A DNA stretch of 64,000 nucleotides, from NCBI RefSeq assembly GCF_003967015.1, contig NZ_AP017560.1:3656048-3720047 (forward strand), given 5' to 3'. This document shows positions 60,679 to 64,000 of this stretch, one piece after another. Each line of letters starts with the position of its first letter. Position 1 is the stretch's first letter. The notes below the pieces were generated by a model, which was given only the letters and a program-made list of their open reading frames with translations, ran no database searches and was not told where the DNA came from. The position numbers were made by a program, and so were the translations under genes. This DNA comes from Pseudanabaena sp. ABRG5-3 (GTDB taxonomy: Bacteria; Cyanobacteriota; Cyanobacteriia; Pseudanabaenales; Pseudanabaenaceae).

Positions 60679-62199
60679 ATGCGAATTTCTTCCAGTTGGT
60701 TGACGCTTGGTGCGAGTTTATCGCTTCTGATTCCAGCTTGGACAGCCAATGCTCAAGAATTGACCCCATTAAAAGTTGCTGCTGCATCTCAAGCTAATAC
60801 TTCAGAGACGGCAAAATCTCCCCAATTGCCAACCCTGATTAGCTCTACAGAACCAGCAATAGTCATACCTACTTCTGGTGTAACTAATTCTGGACAACTA
60901 GATCCTGAACAGACACTAGTTGTTCCCACTACTCCTAGTCAAGTTAAGTTAGAACGTAACAAGCCCGTTACTCTCGAAGAAGTGCTTGAGTTAGCTGAAA
61001 AAACAAACTCGGACTGGATTCAAGCCAGAATTGCCATAGATAAGGCGCGTGCGGCTTTACAGGCTGCGGAGGCGGGGCGATCGCCAACGGTTTCAGGTAC
61101 AGTCCAATACAGCTATAGTGATTCTGCCCAATCGCGTCTGAATATTATCAACAATAGTAATAACAATTTCACCTCCAACAAAACCACCAGTAATCCCCTC
61201 ACTGGTACTTTGGGTATTAATTACAATATTTTCGACTCTGGCGTAAATGACGCAACGATCGCAGCGGCGGAAAATAACCTCCGCATTGCTGAGTCCAATC
61301 TCAATCAAGCTAGACAAGCGGTACGCTTGAGTATTGTGACTGCCTATTACAATTTACAAAATGCTGATGAAACCATTCGTATTCAACGTCAAGCGGTAAA
61401 AAACTCCGAAAAAAGTTTACAAGATACCCAAGCAAGGGAACGGGCCGGGGTTGGTACAAAATTTGATGTCCTCCAGTCTGAGGTTTCCCTCGCAAATGCT
61501 AGACAAGATTTGCTAAATGCCGAGGCAGCACAATTAGTCGCAAGACGCGAACTGGCGCGTCAACTCAACTATCCGCCTACGGTGGAAATTACGGCTGCGG
61601 ATAAAATTGCCCCTGTATCTGAGTGGAAATTACCCTTAGAAGAATCAATCCTATTGGCAGTACGCAATCGCGCTGAACTCGATACTCAGAAATTACAAAG
61701 AGAAGTTGCTCGCAGTAATGCCAATGCTGCCTTAGCTAGACTAGGTCCACAGGTGGGTGTATTTGCTAACTTCAATACGGCTTCGGAATTTACTAGTGGA
61801 GGTGGGATCGGGACTGGCTACCAGATTGGTGCAACCTTAAACTGGACTCTCTATGACGGCGGCAAAACATCTGCCCAAGTTGACCAATTTAAAGCCGATC
61901 AAGCCATTGCCGAAAGTAAATTTGAGCAAGCTGCCCGTCAAGCCCGTTTTGATGTGGAGTCGGCATATATCAATCAGCGATCGCGCTTTCAGCAAATTGA
62001 AACTGCCACAAAAGCTGTCAAACAGGCTGAAGAAGCCCTTCGTTTAGCACGTCTCCGTCTGGATGCAGGTGTGGGTACACAGCTAGAGGTACTTACGGCT
62101 GAGTCCGACTTCACCCGTGCCGATGTTAACCGTGTTCAAGCAATTATTGGCTATAACCAAGCTCGGGCAAATCTCGAACGTGCAGTAGCGGGGCTATAA
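60679..62199 (+). CDS. TolC-family outer-membrane efflux protein
   Basis: About 506 residues. The ATG at 60679 starts a signal peptide (MRISSSWLTLGASLSLLIPA, cleavage near ANA-QE); upstream codons from 60589 are unlikely. The mature protein has a low-complexity linker, then two outer-membrane efflux repeats with the TolC-type coiled-coil motifs: LEEVLELAEKTNSDWIQARI, VRLSIVTAYYNLQNADETIR, RERAGVGTKFDVLQSE and later RLRLDAGVGTQLEVLTAESD. It would form the outer duct of export pumps such as type I secretion systems. Partner pump genes are not adjacent. Confidence 0.92.
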   Translation: MRISSSWLTLGASLSLLIPAWTANAQELTPLKVAAASQANTSETAKSPQLPTLISSTEPAIVIPTSGVTNSGQLDPEQTLVVPTTPSQVKLERNKPVTLEEVLELAEKTNSDWIQARIAIDKARAALQAAEAGRSPTVSGTVQYSYSDSAQSRLNIINNSNNNFTSNKTTSNPLTGTLGINYNIFDSGVNDATIAAAENNLRIAESNLNQARQAVRLSIVTAYYNLQNADETIRIQRQAVKNSEKSLQDTQARERAGVGTKFDVLQSEVSLANARQDLLNAEAAQLVARRELARQLNYPPTVEITAADKIAPVSEWKLPLEESILLAVRNRAELDTQKLQREVARSNANAALARLGPQVGVFANFNTASEFTSGGGIGTGYQIGATLNWTLYDGGKTSAQVDQFKADQAIAESKFEQAARQARFDVESAYINQRSRFQQIETATKAVKQAEEALRLARLRLDAGVGTQLEVLTAESDFTRADVNRVQAIIGYNQARANLERAVAGL

Positions 62200-62225
62200 A
62201 ATTAGAAATTTGCTTAGAAATTTGC

Positions 62226-62254
62226 TTAGAAATTTGCCTTGGGCAAATTTCTAA
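62226..62254. terminator. Hairpin shared by convergent genes, with triplicated arm
   Basis: TTAGAAATTTGCC-TTG-GGCAAATTTCTAA is a perfect 13-bp stem. Its left arm is tandemly repeated: TTAGAAATTTGC occurs at 62202, 62214 and 62226. Confidence 0.75.
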
Positions 62255-62263
62255 TTCTATGAT

Positions 62264-62806
62264 TCAGTCTGTACCGCCCCAAGTCCAGATGGGATTGCCA
62301 TTTTTAACATCTTTTTTCAGAATTACTGCCGTTAGTGAATTAGCATCATTCATCCCCGTCATATCCAAAATTAGATAGACATTACCATCCATAAAGCGCA
62401 CTCGTAGATAGGAATGTCCCCTAAATGCCTCACCATTAATTGTGGTGATCTTAGCTGTGGCGATGCAGTTGTGATATTTAGTCTGGAGCTTAGCTGCCCA
62501 AGTGACACTAAAGCGATCGCTGGTTTCAATCTTAAATTGTTTAGCAAACCAACCCAGTGATGCTGAGCCGTCGATGGTATAGCCACCTTCATAATAGGGG
62601 CGGGGTGTTTCGGTGAGGCTAAATTCGGTGGGGCAGATGGGGAATGCTGCACCTGAGTCGGCGGGATAAACGCTAAAAGTAATTTGACGAGGATTTGCGA
62701 AACTTGGATTGGCAAATAGCGATAGTTGCGCGATCGCCGCCACCCCAAATCCTAAGCATAGCTGCTGCAAATTTTTCTTGAGTCTTGGAAACCTAAAACT
62801 TTTCAT
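62264..62806 (-). CDS. Exported protein, unknown function
   Basis: About 180 residues, starting at ATG 62806 (MKSFRFPRLKKNLQQLCLGF), nine codons inside a longer open frame. The basic N-terminus and hydrophobic core (LGFGVAAIAQLSLFANPSFA) form a signal peptide with cleavage near SFA-NP. The mature part contains the cysteines FPICPTEF and YHNCIATAK and is beta-rich. No family recognised. Confidence 0.65.
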   Translation of the reverse strand: MKSFRFPRLKKNLQQLCLGFGVAAIAQLSLFANPSFANPRQITFSVYPADSGAAFPICPTEFSLTETPRPYYEGGYTIDGSASLGWFAKQFKIETSDRFSVTWAAKLQTKYHNCIATAKITTINGEAFRGHSYLRVRFMDGNVYLILDMTGMNDANSLTAVILKKDVKNGNPIWTWGGTD

Positions 62807-62901
62807 ATAATTTCTGCGCTTGATCGTCAGCATTAGGTGATCTATCTATTAACTCAGAACACCAAATTAGCTTGATGGTTCCCGCGTTTTCTTAACACCG
62901 A

Positions 62902-62930
62902 GCAAGGATAGGCTGGTAGCCTATCCTTGC
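62902..62930 (+). terminator. Intrinsic terminator-like hairpin upstream of argS
   Basis: GCAAGGATAGGCT-GGT-AGCCTATCCTTGC is a perfect 13-bp stem followed by CTTTTT. It lies 146 bases before argS and after the start of a minus-strand gene, so it may be an attenuator or insulate argS from upstream transcription. Confidence 0.6.
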
Positions 62931-63075
62931 CTTTTTAGCGCTACCGATGACTCATAATATTGAATAGATCAGGATGAATTTGTGTACCTGCTAAAGGTGG
63001 GAACCCAACCCATTTACATCATGCGCTGGAAAAGCGTTATATTGATCTGCCTATGCTCAAAGCAATTATTAACCC

Positions 63076-64000
63076 ATGACCACTTCTGTTTTATCCGATC
63101 TGAAAATTCGCTTCTCTAAGGCGATCGCCTCCGCCTTTGGTGAAGAATATACCAACCATGATCCTGCTGTTGCCCCTTCTAAGGATGCAAAATTTGGGGA
63201 TTATCAATGTAATGCGGCTCTGGGATTGACCAAGAAGCTAAAACAAAAGCCGCAAGATGTAGCTGCAAAAATTATTGAAAATTTACTAGCCGACGCATCG
63301 ATAAATGAAATATTTGAGACTCCCACGATCGCAGGGGCAGGCTTTATTAACCTAAAGCTCAAACTTAGTTACTTAGAAACCCAATTAGCAAAAATGCAAA
63401 AAAGCGATCGCTTAGCGATCGCCAAAGTTGATCAACCTGAGCGCGTGATTGTCGATTTTTCTAGTCCCAATATTGCTAAGGAAATGCACGTCGGACATTT
63501 GCGATCGACGATTATCGGTGACAGTATTGCGCGGATTTTAGAATTTCAGGGGCATGATGTACTCCGTCTTAACCATGTTGGCGATTGGGGAACTCAGTTT
63601 GGGATGTTGATTACCTACCTGCGCGAAGTCTATCCCGATGCCTTGACGAAAGCCGATGCGATCGCGATCGGTGACTTGGTAGAACTCTATCGCGCTGCCA
63701 AAAAACGCTTTGATGAAGATGAAACCTTTAAGGAAACTTCGCGGAATGCAGTCGTCGAGTTACAAGCAGGTGAGCCATCGGCAAAATTAGCATGGCAATT
63801 ACTTTGCGAACAGTCCCGTCGTGAATTCCAAAAGATTTATGATGCTCTGAATATCCAAGTTACCGAACGCGGCGAATCTTTTTACAATCCTTTTCTCTCA
63901 GATGTAATTACCGATCTACGCGAAACTGGCTTATTGCAGGAAGATCAAGGTGCTTTATGTGTGTTCTTAGAAGGCTTTACCAATAAAGATGGTCAGCCTT
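63076..64000 (+). CDS. argS: Arginyl-tRNA synthetase (3' end outside window)
   Basis: Charges tRNA-Arg. From the ATG at 63076 the frame stays open to the window end. The N-terminal add-1 domain has [20 protein letters not shown] and [10 protein letters not shown]; the class I HIGH motif is in [20 protein letters not shown], followed by [17 protein letters not shown]. About 308 residues are visible, with no break. Confidence 0.97.
   Translation, partial: MTTSVLSDLKIRFSKAIASAFGEEYTNHDPAVAPSKDAKFGDYQCNAALGLTKKLKQKPQDVAAKIIENLLADASINEIFETPTIAGAGFINLKLKLSYLETQLAKMQKSDRLAIAKVDQPERVIVDFSSPNIAKEMHVGHLRSTIIGDSIARILEFQGHDVLRLNHVGDWGTQFGMLITYLREVYPDALTKADAIAIGDLVELYRAAKKRFDEDETFKETSRNAVVELQAGEPSAKLAWQLLCEQSRREFQKIYDALNIQVTERGESFYNPFLSDVITDLRETGLLQEDQGALCVFLEGFTNKDGQP

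Overview
The window is chromosomal DNA of a cyanobacterium. The direct signs are very frequent HIP1-type GCGATCGC octamers in and between genes, a psbK gene (photosystem II), chlM (chlorophyll branch) and hemC, a phycobilisome-type globin, and the ribosomal cluster rpsM-rpsK-rpoA-rplQ-truA-rplM-rpsI in cyanobacterial order. The large number of perfect intergenic stem-loops and the mix of genes recall Pseudanabaena-like filamentous cyanobacteria, but that genus-level guess is inference. Both ends cut a tRNA synthetase gene: metG at the left and argS at the right. I saw no tRNA, rRNA, CRISPR array, integrase or intact transposase.

Layout. 1-7.2 kb: metG end, a LabA-like NYN protein, then the transcription/translation cluster, closed by paired terminators. 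7.2-15.2 kb: tetrapyrrole genes hemC and chlM on the minus strand, sppA, a 2OG-Fe(II) oxygenase, psbK (45 codons, hidden beneath a spurious plus-strand ORF extension), a MoaD-like carrier, a phosphopantetheinyl transferase and larB. 15.2-25.5 kb: accessory material, with a nucleotidyltransferase pair, a decayed RelE-like toxin, SH3b and LprI-like secreted proteins, a LysR regulator beside a TrpD-like phosphoribosyltransferase, a THUMP methyltransferase, an MNT-HEPN pair and five consecutive small exported proteins. 25.5-33.2 kb: a flavoprotein, a membrane adenylate cyclase, an NB-ARC ATPase, a divergent phycobilisome-type protein, a GH10-like protein and menH.

33.2-41 kb is the most unusual stretch. 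An LRR protein is followed by a co-directional, AT-rich, HIP1-poor set: an acidic Asp/Tyr-rich protein, a coiled-coil protein, two related P-loop GTPases (the second with a long coiled coil) and a small HTH protein. The two GTPases share a G-domain signature and lack a normal G4 motif. This looks like a transferred paired-GTPase system, possibly dynamin-like or conflict-related, whose function I cannot name.

41-49 kb: Uma2 proteins, thrS, bioD, an FHA-PrsW fusion, a histone-deacetylase-like enzyme, a MazEF-type pair and an S1-domain gene pair. 49-58.6 kb: a giant STAND ATPase with 14 WD40 repeats, in which a Pro/Gly-rich segment encoded by a MITE-like repeat lies in frame between Walker A and Walker B; then a DUF4157 protein with a PI3/4-kinase-like C-terminus (a candidate contractile-injection-system effector) followed by a YbjN-family gene. 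58.7-64 kb: pepA, a TolC-like outer-membrane protein, an exported protein and the start of argS.

Throughout, genes are separated by long, almost perfect hairpins with three-base loops. Their arms differ from copy to copy while symmetry is kept. Several MITE-like elements are also present.
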